A stretch of DNA of 64,000 nucleotides from Craspedostauros australis (GCA_026770025.1 JAMXDE010000011.1:1054001-1118000); one strand, 5' to 3'. Shown: positions 1-12,688, counted from the stretch's first letter. A program made the numbers and translations. The notes: generated from the letters alone by a model not told the origin.

Positions 1-970
1 GTCGGCTTACGTCATTTCCATGTGTGTGCCATGACATGCTCGCACGGCGTGATCAACGGACGGACGGGGTGGAACGAAAGAAGAGCCATGTGTGTGCGTT
101 TGATTGGGTCGTCTGCGCCTTTCGTCGTTCTTCTTTTGGGAGCTGCTTTGTGCTTCGCGTAGCATCGACTACTGTAGCCCACGTGTGCGTGGAGCATTGC
201 TCCATCCTGAGACGCACGGCGGAAAGAGCACCGTCTGTCCTCTCCTTCGCATCGTTCCTTCTCGTGCATTTTGGTGGCCCACGACGTACGACTACGAGTC
301 AACAACAGTGCTCAAGTACCGTGGCTCGCGCTCCGTCCATGCTTTTGTACGACTACCACACTGCCAGTCGATACGTGGCCTGGATACCTCTCGAAGTTAC
401 TCGCACGAACCCCGCATGCGAAGTTTCCGCCTCGCGTCGATGTGTGCCGGCGTTTGCGCTGCGTGTGCGCGTGTGTTTGTGTGAGGGTGCCTCACGACCA
501 CAAAAAGATACCTTCCGCTGAGGCAGCAGGGGCCAAACACCGAAGGCCAATCGTATCCTTACCATCATCATCTCACTCTGTTCGTTCTCGCCGCCACAAT
601 CGCTGCATCACCCCATCAACCAAACTTCGGGGAGGAAACATCCACAACGTCCACAACATTGACATCACTCACAGACAGAACGCCGAACTACATGACGAGC
701 AGATCACAACACCCACGAGCACGACCTTATAGAGTAGAGTTGAGCAGAGTGTCGTAGTGTAGCAGTATAATCCACCTCTTGCGTCTATCTGTCGCAGAGC
801 GCACGTGAAGCAGAGAGAGAGAGAGAGAGAATACTGGAGAAATAGAGCAGGACTCTGAAAACAGTGACATCATTTCTAGAGCAGAGTACGAGTCCTCCAA
901 GGATAACAGACTCATACTCATACTCAGCCACTGTCCGGAACCAAAGCGCATCTAATTGACGTGCATCATC
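1..970. other. Upstream region of the MYB gene, no gene seen
   Basis: I see no convincing coding region here. Open frames are short, lack recognisable motifs and overlap each other on both strands. A GA dinucleotide run lies at about 811-830, roughly 140 bases before the first ATG of the MYB gene, so the right-hand part is probably its promoter and 5' leader. The left edge is cut by the window. Confidence 0.5.
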
Positions 971-3469
971 ATGACAACCCCGACCACCGTGACCACCATG
1001 GTGCCACAGCAAGACCCAAGCAGCCTTCTCGCCGCTGGAGGTCCAACCGTCAGCATTCCCAAGGCCGTGCCCATCGCCATTGCAACCCCAGCTCCAGCAC
1101 CGCCGACCCCATTCACTGCACCGTCCGCTGCACAGGCAGCATTGACAGCATCGACTACAACACCAACCACCTCACCTCAAGCACAACAGATGGTGCCGCC
1201 TCAACCGCAAGTCCACGCCCAGCCTGCGCACTTCGTCCCACAAGTAACCATGGCTGCAACACCACCTGCTCCTGCGCTGGTTACGACGCATGCGACCGCA
1301 GCAGGAGCAGCCACAGCTGCAGCTCCTGTCCCACCCATGGTAGCCCCGATTGCAACGCCACCTGTGCCCACACCCACACCAACTCGTGTATCATCAACCA
1401 TCGCCCCCACCATGGCAACGACGACCACAACTGCAACGACACCCGCAACAGCTACGGCAACAACAATGATGGCTGCAACGACACCAGTGACGACAGCAGC
1501 AGCAGCAGCCACAGCCCCAGCACAGATGACCCCACCAACATCTTCCAACACAACCATCCCAATGCCAACAGTGCACACTCCACAGGCACTGACACCAACT
1601 TCCACCATGAGATCGACTCTGGCAACAGCAATGCCACCGGGAACAATGGGGGTGCCAGTTCCAGCAGTAGCGACACCAACGGCAGCAACAACAGCAGCAC
1701 CAGCACCTCTCCCAGTCTTCACGATGAGCACCGCAGTCCCAACACAAGCGGCGACAACAACACTTCCACCTGCTCTGCATACGATTACGACGCCTGCAGC
1801 ACAAGCATCCCCTGCACCAACTGTCATGCCCATGACAACACATTCGGTTGCCATCACATCACCAGCCACAACCTTCCCACAAGCACAAACACAAGCACAG
1901 GTACAGGCACAAACACAGCCACACGCGTATGGCGCCGCTATTCCACCACCAACGATGCAAGCATCCCACCCAGTAGCGCTGGTCCCACCGCTGCTACCAA
2001 CACACCAACCAACGACACCGTTCCAACCGCACACCGCAGTCATAGCAGCATCGGTCGCACCACCACCAACTCCGCCAACCATCGCTGCTACCATAACGGC
2101 TCCCAAACAGAGAACGCAACGATTACCGATGGCAGCGCAGACTGCGCAAGCACCGCAGGGCACAGCCGCACCAAAGCCCCAAGCTGCTACCTCTGCTCAT
2201 ATACTGACAACACCCACACCAACTCACTTGGCGACACCAGCAGCAACAACCACACCAACACCAGCAGCAGCAGCTGTGAGTAGCTCAGCTGGTGCACCCC
2301 TTGTCATCGCCCCGGTGGCCCAAGCATCATTGGCGGTCGCCAGACAACCTGCAACTAGTGCCGCATCACATGCACGAACGTTGGTGTACCGACAGGGGCG
2401 TTGGACGCCTGATGAGAAGGTGCTCTTCCTCTACGGCCTCAAACGCTTCGGGAAGGGACGCTGGAAGAAAATGAGCGTGTATTTGCCTTACAGGTACGAG
2501 AACTGCACAGCATGGAATGCTTGGCCTCCTTCGCGCTCGGTGCATCCCCCGGTTCAGCTCTTCCTTGTCGTCATATCAAGTCATGTCATGTCATCGAAAA
2601 GGAAAGCAAAAGTTCTTTTCCAGTGCACCATTGCTTGCTCCACTTTCTTCATCGGTCACAGACTCACCCCGCCTGTTACCCCATCTTCGCATCATACTTT
2701 CTGCGATGCGCTGCCCTCATCCTTGTGTTCTACTTTGTGTCATGTGTGCTCCGCATTCTCCATTCGTATGATTTCTCCTGCCTTGCGATGAACAAATCAC
2801 GCGCATTCACCCGCTGTCCTACAGATCGCTGGTACAAATCAAGAGCCATGCTCAGAAGGTGTTGAAGCGAGCAGAGAATGGTGAAAATGTATTCCGCCGG
2901 CTGGAAGAGAACAGCAACATACTCGATGCGCTTTTGCAACAGGCTGCCAAGCAGAGAGAGTCTAGAGGCTACCCGCCAATGTCAGCTACCGGCACTGGCA
3001 GGGGCAAAGGCTCAACCAGCGCGGCGGCCAAACGCAAGAAGCTAAAAGCGATTGCGCCAAAGCCAGGTATGTACGATCTATACCATGCACGGCATCGACC
3101 TCTTCCCTTGATCTATATTTCTGCTACAATTCCCAGATCGATTGATTGCTTTGCATCGAAACCGGGCAGTGAAGTCCAAGGTTTGTATTGCAAGGTCGTC
3201 CAGCATGTTCCTCGCTTCCAATTCATCATACTTGCTGATCCTCACACCCCATCTTCTCTCCTTTCATCCGCAATTTTCGTCTTGATACTACTCGCGCCAA
3301 CCCCACATCTGCCTATTCTCGTCAAATGAATGCCAATGCTCGACTCCAAACGATAACAGATGGCAAGCCAAATGCGCATGACTCCATCACTGCGGCCGCA
3401 GCGCTTTGCCAGCTGTCTAACATTGGTACAGACTGGGACGTCCAGGCCGTCAACAAGCAGGCATTGTGA
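971..3469 (+). CDS. SHAQKYF-type MYB/SANT DNA-binding protein with long Thr/Ala/Pro N-terminus
   Basis: Three exons are inferred: 971-2493, 2825-3066 and 3360-3469, giving 624 residues. Both introns (331 and 293 bp) are GT-AG and keep the frame. Residues 1 to about 470 are low complexity, rich in Thr, Ala, Pro and Gln. A single MYB/SANT repeat follows at about 473-525. It starts RWTPDEKVLFLYGL, and exon 2 supplies VQIKSHAQKVLKR at about 511-523, the third helix with the SHAQK signature of plant and algal CCA1-like MYBs. The first intron interrupts the repeat at Arg508, which explains why the unspliced frame loses the motif. A basic patch near AAKRKKLKA follows. The start is the first ATG of the frame. 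It is likely a nuclear transcription factor, and its targets are unknown. The 3' end faces the miaB gene, about 400 bp away. Confidence 0.85.
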
Positions 3470-3866
3470 TGCTCTGCTGAGATGAATACTCGTAGTACGA
3501 CATACAAAACACTCTCTTCCGACTCCAGTTTACGTACGCAGAGAGCAGACAGTTCGCTTTTCATGTCAGGAATCAAACTTAAATCATAGAGAACATGCCT
3601 TAACACGCCATGCCACCCGGTCTTTTCCTTTTGTCAGCTCGTACGTACTCCTGCTGCAGTTGGCTTGGCATTATCTCAACACATACAGAGAGAGAGAGAG
3701 GAGAGGCGATGATGGCCTCAGCGACGGTCTTAATACGCCAAACAAAATATGATGAAAGCGATTGTCTGGTGGTCTGCAAGCGTATGGTACTAACACCTTA
3801 TTTGGCGAAGGAAAACATGGAGCAGTCTTTCACAGTATTCGGGAATTCATAGGATGGTAGGCACCT
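3470..3866. other. Convergent intergenic region between MYB and miaB
   Basis: The region lies between two genes transcribed towards each other, so it should hold two 3' ends. A short GA-rich run is present near 3690-3705. I see no coding region or RNA gene. Confidence 0.5.
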
Positions 3867-6864
3867 TCAATCCACGATCCTTCCAACGAGACAGAAGGTC
3901 TCGCAAGTTTCGATGAGGACTTTAACGGTCTTGCCATGCAGCTCGTCGATGTCACCGTCGCAGTAGGTGACGTATCCATGCCTTGTCCTCCCGAGCACTT
4001 GCGTTGGCTTGCGGACGTTGCGCTTCTCGATCAGAACTTCCACGGTCCTGCCCTGCATCCGGGCGCGTCGTTCCCTGGCGTGCTCCTTCACGAGCACATT
4101 GATGCGCAGCAATCGATCATGCTTGACATCATCCGGCACTTGGTCAACCCAATCCGCGGCCGGGGTGTTGGGCCTGGGGGAGTAGGCGGCGGTGTTGACA
4201 ACATCGAACTTGACCTCCTCCATGAGGCTCAGTGTTTCTTGGAACTGCTCCTCGGTCTCTCCAGGGAAGCCGACGATGACATCAGCAGAGATGGCGGCAT
4301 CGGGGAGTCGCTGTGTATGGTAGTGCGGTTCAGTTGATAAAATGTGAGCCGGCGAGCCAGTTGCGCGGGCAGGTTTGATTTGAGTTGATTGGAGTGGCAC
4401 AAAGTCAGAAAAAAACAGAGGCGTTGTAACGCGCGTCAGGGACAACGACCAGGGCGACGAAGGCGACACGCAATCGTCTCTCCTCGTTCCTCATCGAAGT
4501 AGGAGTATAGAGAAGTACGATACCAATACGATGCACGTATACGATGCACACATAGCGAGCTCTGGTGCAATGGCATTGTCGCAACTCGGCGTTGCATCCA
4601 CAATGTTGCTGGCCGTCAACAAGAAGCAACACAACGCGTACGAATGAGGTACCATGCTTCCAGCCATGCTTACCTGTCTGATGCGATTCACAATGTGAAG
4701 GAACTTTTCTCGCGTATGGCCACGTCCCATGCGTGCCAAAACCTCGGTGGATCCACTTTGGAATGGAATGTGGAAGCTCTCACACGCCGCTGGCACTTCC
4801 GCAACAGCATCGACGACTCCTAATGACATGTACTTTGGATGAGATGTAACGAATCGCAATCGTTCTAAGCCTGGGATGCTGCCAACTGTTCGCAGGAGAT
4901 CTGAGAACTTCTTCTTGGGAACCATGTCTCTTCCATAGGCGCTGTATTTGTGTGAGAGTGGCAAGGGGTGCACATTGCAATAGAACACACGGCACAAGAA
5001 TAATGTGGCAGAGGAAATTTGCATTGTGTGAGCGGGCATTGTCAATTCCAAGCCATGTCCACCGAAGCCTGTGGGGACGGGTAAAACTTTTCAAGTAGCC
5101 TGTCCGATCATCAGGGATTTGCATTCGGACACGAATTGTCATACTCACTCGACATTCTGTCCCAACAGTGTCACTTCTTTGAAGCCTGCCTTGACGAGAT
5201 TCTCCACTTCTTCCACAATGCTTTCCACTGGACGAGACTGTTCCACTCCACGGGTGGTTGGAACGATGCAGAAGGCGCATCGTTCGTTGCAACCATAGAT
5301 GACATTGACCCACGCGGCGATGGTGGAGGAACGCCTTGGTTTGGACGAGTCCTCCATGATGTGCGTTGCTTCCGTGGCGACCACCTGATTTCCGTTCGAC
5401 ACGTCCTCCAAAAGATCCGCAATGCGGTTGGCGTACTACAATTTCGTTCCAGAAGCCAATGTTCGTTGAAATGGTAATGATATGTAGAGTTGATGAAATT
5501 GTTGATCAAGTTCAATAAAGCAGAGTATTGTGAGTTCCTGTTGGATGATATGGAGGCGCATTACGCAATCTCACGAAAGGGTTTGTTTCACAACAGTCTC
5601 CCACATGATGTCTTTTTTTCACAACCGACGGAAGTGGCCACATACAAAGCAGCGTTCACCCCCCACATCTTTTCACTGTTCAAGATACAACACCATGCAT
5701 CCATCAAGCTCTGTTTTCATGACACACCTGAGGTCCCATGACGAGGTCGATTTCCGGAACACGACGCAAGAGCTTCTCTCCTTCCTGCTGTGCAACGCAA
5801 CCGGCCACAATGATAGCGAGGTCACCCCCGCTGCGCTTTCGCTTCGCGTATGGTCCGAGATAGGAGTAGACCTTCTGCTCGGCATGATCGCGGATAGAGC
5901 ACGTGTTGAGAACGACGACATCGGGCTTGGTCTTCTCATCGTCTTCCGGGATTGGGTTGATGCCGATGCTCTGCAGCTGGCCTTCGATGCGCTCCGAATC
6001 TGCCTTGTTCATCTGGCAACCCATGGTTTCGATTTTGTAGGAGAGATCCTTGGTGCCATCGGTGAGAGCGCCGCCGAAGATTCCGGTCTTTTTGAGCGAT
6101 TTTTCGACCAAGGCATCCTTGTTCCGACGTTCCTTGACGTATGCCATCTGACGCACGTCGACCATGCAATCCACGACCTGCACAAGATGGAAGCCACGGG
6201 TGGACTCAACAAAGATGATATCTCCGGGCTTGGTGGTGATCTGCACGGTCTTTTCGCGTGCTGCCTTTGGGAACACGAGATCGAGATGCTCGTTCTTGGT
6301 GCCGTCCTCATCGTTGGTGGACACCCAGCCGATCTGTCCACCTTCTTCCCGAGTTTCAGCACAGGCGCTGATCTGGCGCGAGAGATCCTCGAACGCAATG
6401 TTGGACGTCTTGAGCTCATGCAAACTGGCTAGTGCCAAGTCCTCGGTGGCGAAAAGGATATGGGACAACCGTACGGCCGTGAGAAACTGACGGCCAGCAC
6501 CTGTCGAAACGATTTCGCGGGAATCCGTGGTGGTTCCTCGGATCACGGGGTACTTGGTGACTGGCATGATCTCTGGTTGGAACGAAGGTCGCGCGCTGAT
6601 CTTTTCGGCCGATTTGACTCCATCGGAAGACGTTGGATCGCTGGTTGAGACCATCATCCTTTGCGTCGCAGTTTGCATCGTTCTTTGCTGCGATGATTGA
6701 TGCTGTTGCTGTCGTCTGTTACCACGCGCGCTCAAAGGCGCATTGAAGGCATGGCATGGTGCGAGTCCATTCTTATTGTTGCAGACGGCGACGCTGGCAA
6801 TGCCGATGGCGATGAGAACTCTCAGCGAACCCACAACCACAACGCTTTTGCTGTTGAGAGACAT
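3867..6864 (-). CDS. miaB: Plastid-targeted parvulin rotamase fused to MiaB-type tRNA methylthiotransferase
   Basis: Four exons on the minus strand: 6864-5728, 5435-5149, 4941-4674 and 4310-3867, giving 711 residues with GT-AG introns of 292, 207 and 363 bp and frame kept throughout. Residues 1-43 resemble a signal peptide followed by CHAFNAP, close to the ASAFAP plastid-entry motif. Residues 132-232 form a parvulin (PpiC) rotamase domain ([22 protein letters not shown]). The MiaB part follows: an N-terminal iron-sulfur domain with Cys283 (TMGCQMN), Cys322 (NTCS) and Cys356 (AGCVAQ), a radical SAM motif with Cys428, Cys432 and Cys435 (CNERCAFC), then GFPGET and a C-terminal TRAM domain. MiaB enzymes add the methylthio group of ms2i6A at tRNA position 37. 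The rotamase fusion is unusual. A plastid site of action is inferred from the leader. Confidence 0.9.
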
Positions 6865-7409
6865 GACGGCTCGGCGGATGAACCGATGGACGAATAGGTC
6901 TGCAGGTTGATCTCAACACTTCTCCGATCAACTCAACTGAAAGTCTCTCCTTCGATCCTTTGTATAATATTTTAACAGGCAGAGAGAGAGAGAGAGAGAG
7001 AGGCAACTGCTCCGGCTATTTCTCTTGGTCTTGCTCTGAGCCTCTTGCGTGGCTCTCGTTGTGCTGTGCTGTGCAGTGGCCGTTGCCGTTCGATGTGAGT
7101 GTTGATGTGTTTTCTGTGGTGTGTCCGCGATCTTCGTCATCGTGGGGCGTTTTCGCGCGTTCTGGTGTGGCGCAGAACAGCCATCACCAACAAATTCCTC
7201 TTGTGGCTGGTCGTCCTGACGTACTGCCTGCCAGACATTTTACATGACTGAGTATCGGTATTCGTGAATCGTGAATCGTTGCAGTCGGAGGGTTCGGACG
7301 GGTTCTGGTTGAAGTTGACAAAAACACGTAAAACAACACGCACCTTCATCATTCCACCTGGATCCAAGAAGCCAAAGAAACGGAGACCTGCCAACTCCAC
7401 CATCACCAT
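6865..7409. other. Upstream flank of miaB, left of the transposon
   Basis: This is the remaining left half of the former miaB/CHLM divergent intergenic region. A GA run of about 22 bases lies at 6981-7002. No coding region is supported. Confidence 0.5.
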
Positions 7410-7413
7410 GTAA

Positions 7414-7566
7414 GAGCCACCCGAGTGAGTCGACCAACACTTTGAAATGGACATTCTAACTTTTCATCTGCGATATCCAAACCAAGCACATATACGTAAT
7501 CCCTACAATCTGATTATACATAATTAACCGTTACATTTTTTGTTAGATCCTTATTTTAAGTTTTAT
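7414..7566 (+). repeat. Left terminal inverted repeat of outer transposon
   Basis: It begins GAGCC, contains GTGAGTCGACC and ATATCCAAACCAAGCACATA, and ends near TTTTAAGTTTTAT. The reverse complement is found at 13317-13393 plus 19455-19529. The outermost 40 bases match the right end closely, including ACACTTTGAAATGGAC, which the inner element lacks. That shows which ends belong together. Confidence 0.88.
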
Positions 7567-7907
7567 GGAGTGATCTATGTATGTATAGCAGTCACGTTGG
7601 TCCAACAGCACAAAACTCGTTGTTGTTGGCAGAAGGTTCTATCATGTTCTCGTGTATTTATCGTGAGGTGATCAGTCACGGACTTGCTTCCGAAGGTGTC
7701 AGTCGTTTGGTACGCGTTAATTACACGTTAGCATGTGGCACCTGATTCCACATTCTGCTCGTCACAAAACACATGACACAAAACACATCACACAAAACAC
7801 ATCATCGCCATCATTTCGCAAATTTGTGCCACACTTCGGCTCCATTCACAACTTGCCTCGCCAATGCCCTGCACACTCGCCCTTTCGCTCCATGCTAGTT
7901 CTCGTTG

Positions 7908-7961
<54 letters not shown>

Positions 7962-8099
7962 GGTGTTGTCATTGTTGTTGTTGTTGTCAACGAATGGTCG
8001 ACCATTCATCGTTTTCTCTCCTTCCTCACTTCATCTCAACCTATGCAGTTCATCACATCCACCTAGCAAACAACACTACTCTCCACCAACAATCCCACC
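7567..8099. other. Outer transposon 5' leader with TAG microsatellite
   Basis: The segment between the left repeat and the transposase start holds a short tandem array of a unit like ACACAAAACACATC (about 7762-7804) and a run of 17 TAG triplets at 7911-7961. The inner copy has the same tandem array but only a short, interrupted TAG run followed by GTTGGT triplets. The microsatellite has therefore expanded or contracted since the copies split. Confidence 0.7.
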
Positions 8100-11000
8100 A
8101 TGTTTCCCTCTGCTGCTGCCAAGGCCCTCTCCAAGGATGGCAACCCCTCCCCCAGTAAGAAACCTCGCGCTCACCCTGTGTCTGCTCCTCCTGTCGATTC
8201 GAAGGGGGGATTGCTCCCTACCGCGGAGCAACTGTTGCCTGACAAGCCGTCCGCTGCGTTGAGGAAGCCAACCACCATCACGCGAGTGATTGATGTGAAG
8301 CCGATGCTCGCAGCGGATGACAGCCTCGTCCCGAACGGTACGCATGCGCACGCTCGCGTGCTGCATGTGTTCGTTCACATCCTCGATGACAAAGGAGGCG
8401 TCTTCGACGACTCCAACGTCAACGTGCGATCCGAGGGACGAGGTGTCGGCGATGGAACAGTGGTGAGCGTTGTTGTGAACGCGCCACCCCTGCCTGCTGC
8501 AGCTGATGTTGCTCTGCCTGTCGAGCCTACCCCGCCAGCGAGGCTTCCCCGGCGCTGCAATACTGTTGTTGCTGGGGGCTACGCAGATGCCTCTGGCGAC
8601 AGCGACAGCACCTACGACGACAACGGCAAGGAGGAACGGGCGCGTGCCAGCAGGAACAGGAGAGGAGGTCAGTTCGGGTACAATCTGGAAGAGGCGGGAA
8701 ACTGGAGGCGCGATGCCATCGTTCGTGCGATGGCGGCTCTTGGATCTAACCTAGATCCAAAACTGTTGCAGCTGATGCCGAAAAAAGGGTTCGTCCTCAC
8801 AGGCAGCCACGATCGGACCAGCTGGAGCTCTGTGAAACAGATGTGGAATGTTGTCTCATCCGCGCTTTGGACAGTGCTGCTGCCAGAAGAGGACGTGCCA
8901 ACTCGTCAGATGGAACAGGTGGTTGCATTCGTGCGCGGCAACGTGGATCTTCCGCCAATCATGTTGGCGCCCAATCTGTACACCCTGGGCTTGCTCGGAG
9001 AAACTCCATCATCCCGCGCGGTGAGAGCTGCTTTGGCCATGTCTGCGCCACATGCACTGTGTACTTCCATCCTTGAAAAGCGCGCGCAAGAACTGTCCGA
9101 CGAACAGAAGACTCGTATGCTTCCCAAACGCGACATCATCACACATAGCCAGGTATGCACCTTGCGTCGCTACTACGACATGTTGAGCCATGGCGAAACC
9201 ATCTCACCGCCAGTTCTTCAGTATCGCGTGCGTGCTTGCGACCTGTCTGGCGTGGTGTCCTTCCTCATGACAACAACAACATACAAGGCAGGGTTAAGTC
9301 ACAAGGTACAGTATGGTGGAATTGAATTTGAGAATGTCCCGGTGTTCGATCGTGGCAGCACCACCATCCAAGAATTATTCGACATGTACTCTTCCACTAC
9401 CAATACTCCGGTTGGGATGCCTGCTTTCACCACCATGACCCACCTCCTCACACGCAAAAGCAAGATCAAGACAGGCCTCTCTTCCTTCGAAAGCTACTTC
9501 TGAATGGCAACGGGGAAACTCAAACAGGCAATTTCGCGCCTAGTAGACCTACTGAAGGCTAAGTATGGAGCAGATGGGGAGGAGCAAAATGATGCCGCTG
9601 TGGATGCCAATGACGAGTATCAGCACCAGAACAATGAGCCTGATGATGTCATCACACAGCATGTGTGCACAGCCGATTCTCTCTTGCATGCACTCGAACT
9701 GCTTGTTGTGTTCCTCAAATGGGAGTTCACCGCCTCCCACATGCAGCTTCAGTGTGACGATCCAATGCACTCGGCCACGTTCGCTCTCACCACCAAAAAG
9801 GAGAAGAAGAAGGCATCAACCACATCGACCAATCAACGCAAAGCACGCACCAACAAACACAAGCGCAAGAAGAACACCACTGTCACAAATGACACTTCTC
9901 CCACCACTGCAAGCGAACAACCACGTAAAGTATGCAACCGTTGTGGAGCAGCAATGCGATTTGTGAATGATCGTTTTGTCCCTTTTGTCAAAATGCTTAA
10001 GGACAACGAACTCGCAGAACACAATGACAAATTGCAATCAATGCTTGCAGCGGCCCCGGGATTCGCCAACGAAATTGTTAACTACATGGCTCACAAAGTG
10101 CGTGCCAAAGTGCAATTCGGACAAATCGCCTTTTATCAATCCCAGCTCAACAAAAAGCCTGAAAGAGCCTATGTGGTACTCGACCATAAGCAAAAAATTC
10201 TACCGACAGGCCAAGGCGAAGCCCAACAAGAATATTGGGGGAAGAAGGGGATGTCACTGCTTGGGGCAATGGTCATCACATGTCGCAATGACATTTTTAC
10301 TTATCGGTTCATCGACATTGTGGTCGATGGAAGACCGACGCAAGACACACTTCAAGTTGGTGGACTGCTGGAGATCGTGCAAAAAAAGGTCAAAGACATT
10401 CATCCATCCATGACTGAAATCATCCTACAGAGCGATAACACGTGTTGCTTCGCCAGTCACGAGCACATCGCGCTCATCACATCCAAACTCAACAAGAACC
10501 TTGTGACACGAAACGCGGCCAAAATCATCGCGTGGATCTACACAGAGGCCCAAACCGGTAAGAGCATGCTGGACACCCACTTCGCGTACATCACCCGTGT
10601 ACTGCGAAAATACGTGCAAAGTGGCAAGGACATCAAGACCCCTTTCCAAGTCTTCCTCGCGCTCCAAGCCGGTAACATCGCAGGTACGACAACGGTACTT
10701 GTCAACGCGGCGCTCCTGGCAGGCAACATCACCACGCTGCCTGGTGCACCAAAACGACGATTCCGCGCAAGTGGGAAACAGGTACGTATGACTCACGAGG
10801 TGAAGTACGACGATGACCAGGCGCGGTTGGTGGCTGCATCTGGAATCACGGAAGATGTTGTGGTGAAGAGCACCGAATGGGGAGGGTGGATCATCAACCA
10901 GTTGGGTGTCATCGCGGACAAAACATTCACGTCCGACAAGCTGCCGATCACGTCCGAATCATTCAGGAAGACGGACAAGACGCGAAAACTCGGGCGCACA

Positions 11001-11621
11001 GCGGCAGAGAGCAAGGGGCTTGCGTTCGGCAAGGCCCTCCAAGACGGACAACAACATCTACCATCCGATCACACCACAGCGCTACAAGACCAGACCGCAG
11101 AAACCGAACACCCACCACTCGCAGTACAAGGCTGGGCGAGCAAAACTACGCGCAAACCAGCGGAACTACCAGACTACATCGCGGACAAATTGAAGGACAT
11201 CAGTGAAGCGTCCGCGAAGGACCCGAAAAACAGACCATCTGAACACGAAGCACACGAGCAATTGATGGACAGTGAAAAAGCCAAAACTGACTGGTACGTA
11301 CAACTGCACGCTAACCCGATGCGTGTGAAAGCTTCACTGTCAGCAGCGTACAACGCCAAACAACGCAAGGAAAAGAAGGAGGCCGCTCTCATCAAGACAG
11401 ACACCAACACAACACCCAGCACAACAAGCAAAACAACAGCAACAGCATCCACAATCGTGGCCATCCATAATGTGCCAGGCGAAACAGAGGAGGAACGAAT
11501 TGAAGAGGAGTTGCAGAAAGAGGAAGAGGAATTGGACCATCAGATGTGGTGTGATGCTCACACCATGAAGGCGAACACAGAAAGTGAGGCTGTGTTGGAT
11601 GATGAGACGGAAATTTTGTGA
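8100..11621 (+). pseudogene. Transposase of outer copy, split by one in-frame stop
   Basis: The frame runs from the ATG at 8100 to a TGA at 9501-9503 (467 residues) and continues in the same frame for 705 residues to 11621. At this codon the inner copy reads TGG (Trp), so a single base change splits the protein. It has Lys/Arg/Thr-rich stretches, a CNRCG motif, then a DDE-like core: VVLDHK at about 10183, LQSDN with its Asp codon at 10434-10436, and IYTEAQTGKSMLD. The last quarter is charged and low complexity. The second Asp is kept here, unlike in the inner copy. Family assignment to Sola-like transposases is tentative. Confidence 0.85.
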
Positions 11622-11857
11622 TGGCTGTGCGTCACCGCGATAACACTAGTTGTGGAGTTTTGTGGGTGGCAGACCATGCTACTAAAACGAGCCTAGAGGC
11701 CATCCAAAAAGCACATCCAATATCTGCTTGTCATGCTATATCTCAACAACACATCGTTTGCAATTAAATCTAAACATTGCATTCAGACGCCTGACTAGTG
11801 TTTATACAGAATATCGAAGTTAAATTGACAAAGAAATTATTTTTAGTGTCATGTTGG

Positions 11858-11881
11858 TCCACCACACAGTTGTGTGGTGGA
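11858..11881. repeat. Palindrome downstream of transposase
   Basis: TCCACCACACA and its reverse complement are separated by two bases. The inner copy has a perfect 26-bp version at 17834-17859. It lies about 240 bases after the transposase stop, so it could act as a 3' processing structure or a binding site. Function is unknown. Confidence 0.75.
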
Positions 11882-12650
11882 TTCACAAAATTCTCGACCA
11901 AGCAATGTTGCCCTCCAATCAGCACCCATGATCATCATCATCATCCTGGTATTTTGATAAACTGCGCACCACAATGGCTCGGTATTCCCCCCATCTATCC
12001 ACTCCGTGAAGATGGGCCACAGATACCCACATGACATGGCCCAAAGTGTCCCTGCAGTGAAAAAGAGCGTTGTCAAAAAACCATTCGCAATCTGGATGCG
12101 GTGCGGATACGGATACATGCCTCATTCATCCAATCCTTGCAGCCCCTCAACGTGGTCCTCGTGCATTCCCATACTCCCTGGCGACATGCTGATGCATCCA
12201 GAATGGGATGGGCATGTGTGCTCCCAAAGATACACCTCCATTTGGTGATGCCATTGAATTTTTGGGGCACCCACCACCAACGACCATTCGACGGATATGG
12301 TGGGGTGCCGCCTCTTGTAGACCGTCTCCGCGACGGAAACTTTGCGAGGTGGATCTTCGGGCGATGCCGCACGCATCTTGTATGGGTGGCTTGGTGATTG
12401 TGTGAGTTGGCGATGGTGCCCTGCACAGCCAAAGCCACATGATGGAATCCCCACGACACACCGCGAAAACTCTTGCCCTCCACTTTTTCCTCCGCGCGGA
12501 GGCCTTCCCGGTCCTCCCCGAGCCTGAAACTTCGTGTGAATCTTGGTCTTGGCCTCCTGGATCCATCCTGCCCATCCATAGGCGTTGGGGTGGGTTGTGG
12601 ATGGAGTACACCGGCCATATGCAACGAGGCAATCTGGTGCGAAATTGTGA

Positions 12651-12688
12651 CGTTTGATCTGGGGCCTGCGACGGCCCCAAATCAAGCG
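12651..12688. repeat. GC-rich hairpin conserved between transposon copies
   Basis: Two 16-base arms (the first ends TGATCTGGGGCC, the second starts GGCCCCAAATCA) flank the six-base loop TGCGAC. They pair with two imperfect positions. The same hairpin is present without change at 18631-18668 in the inner copy, inside a strongly conserved stretch. Confidence 0.7.

Noticed and set aside
1201-2163. Long antisense and alternate-frame ORFs over the MYB N-terminus
   Set aside because: They come from the biased ACA/GCA/CAA codon composition of the low-complexity tract.
9501-9503. TGA read as tryptophan (alternative genetic code)
   Set aside because: TGA is the terminal stop of several host genes here, such as CHLM, COQ4 and DENN-ENTH, and the same transposase codon is TGG in the sister copy, so it is a simple nonsense change.
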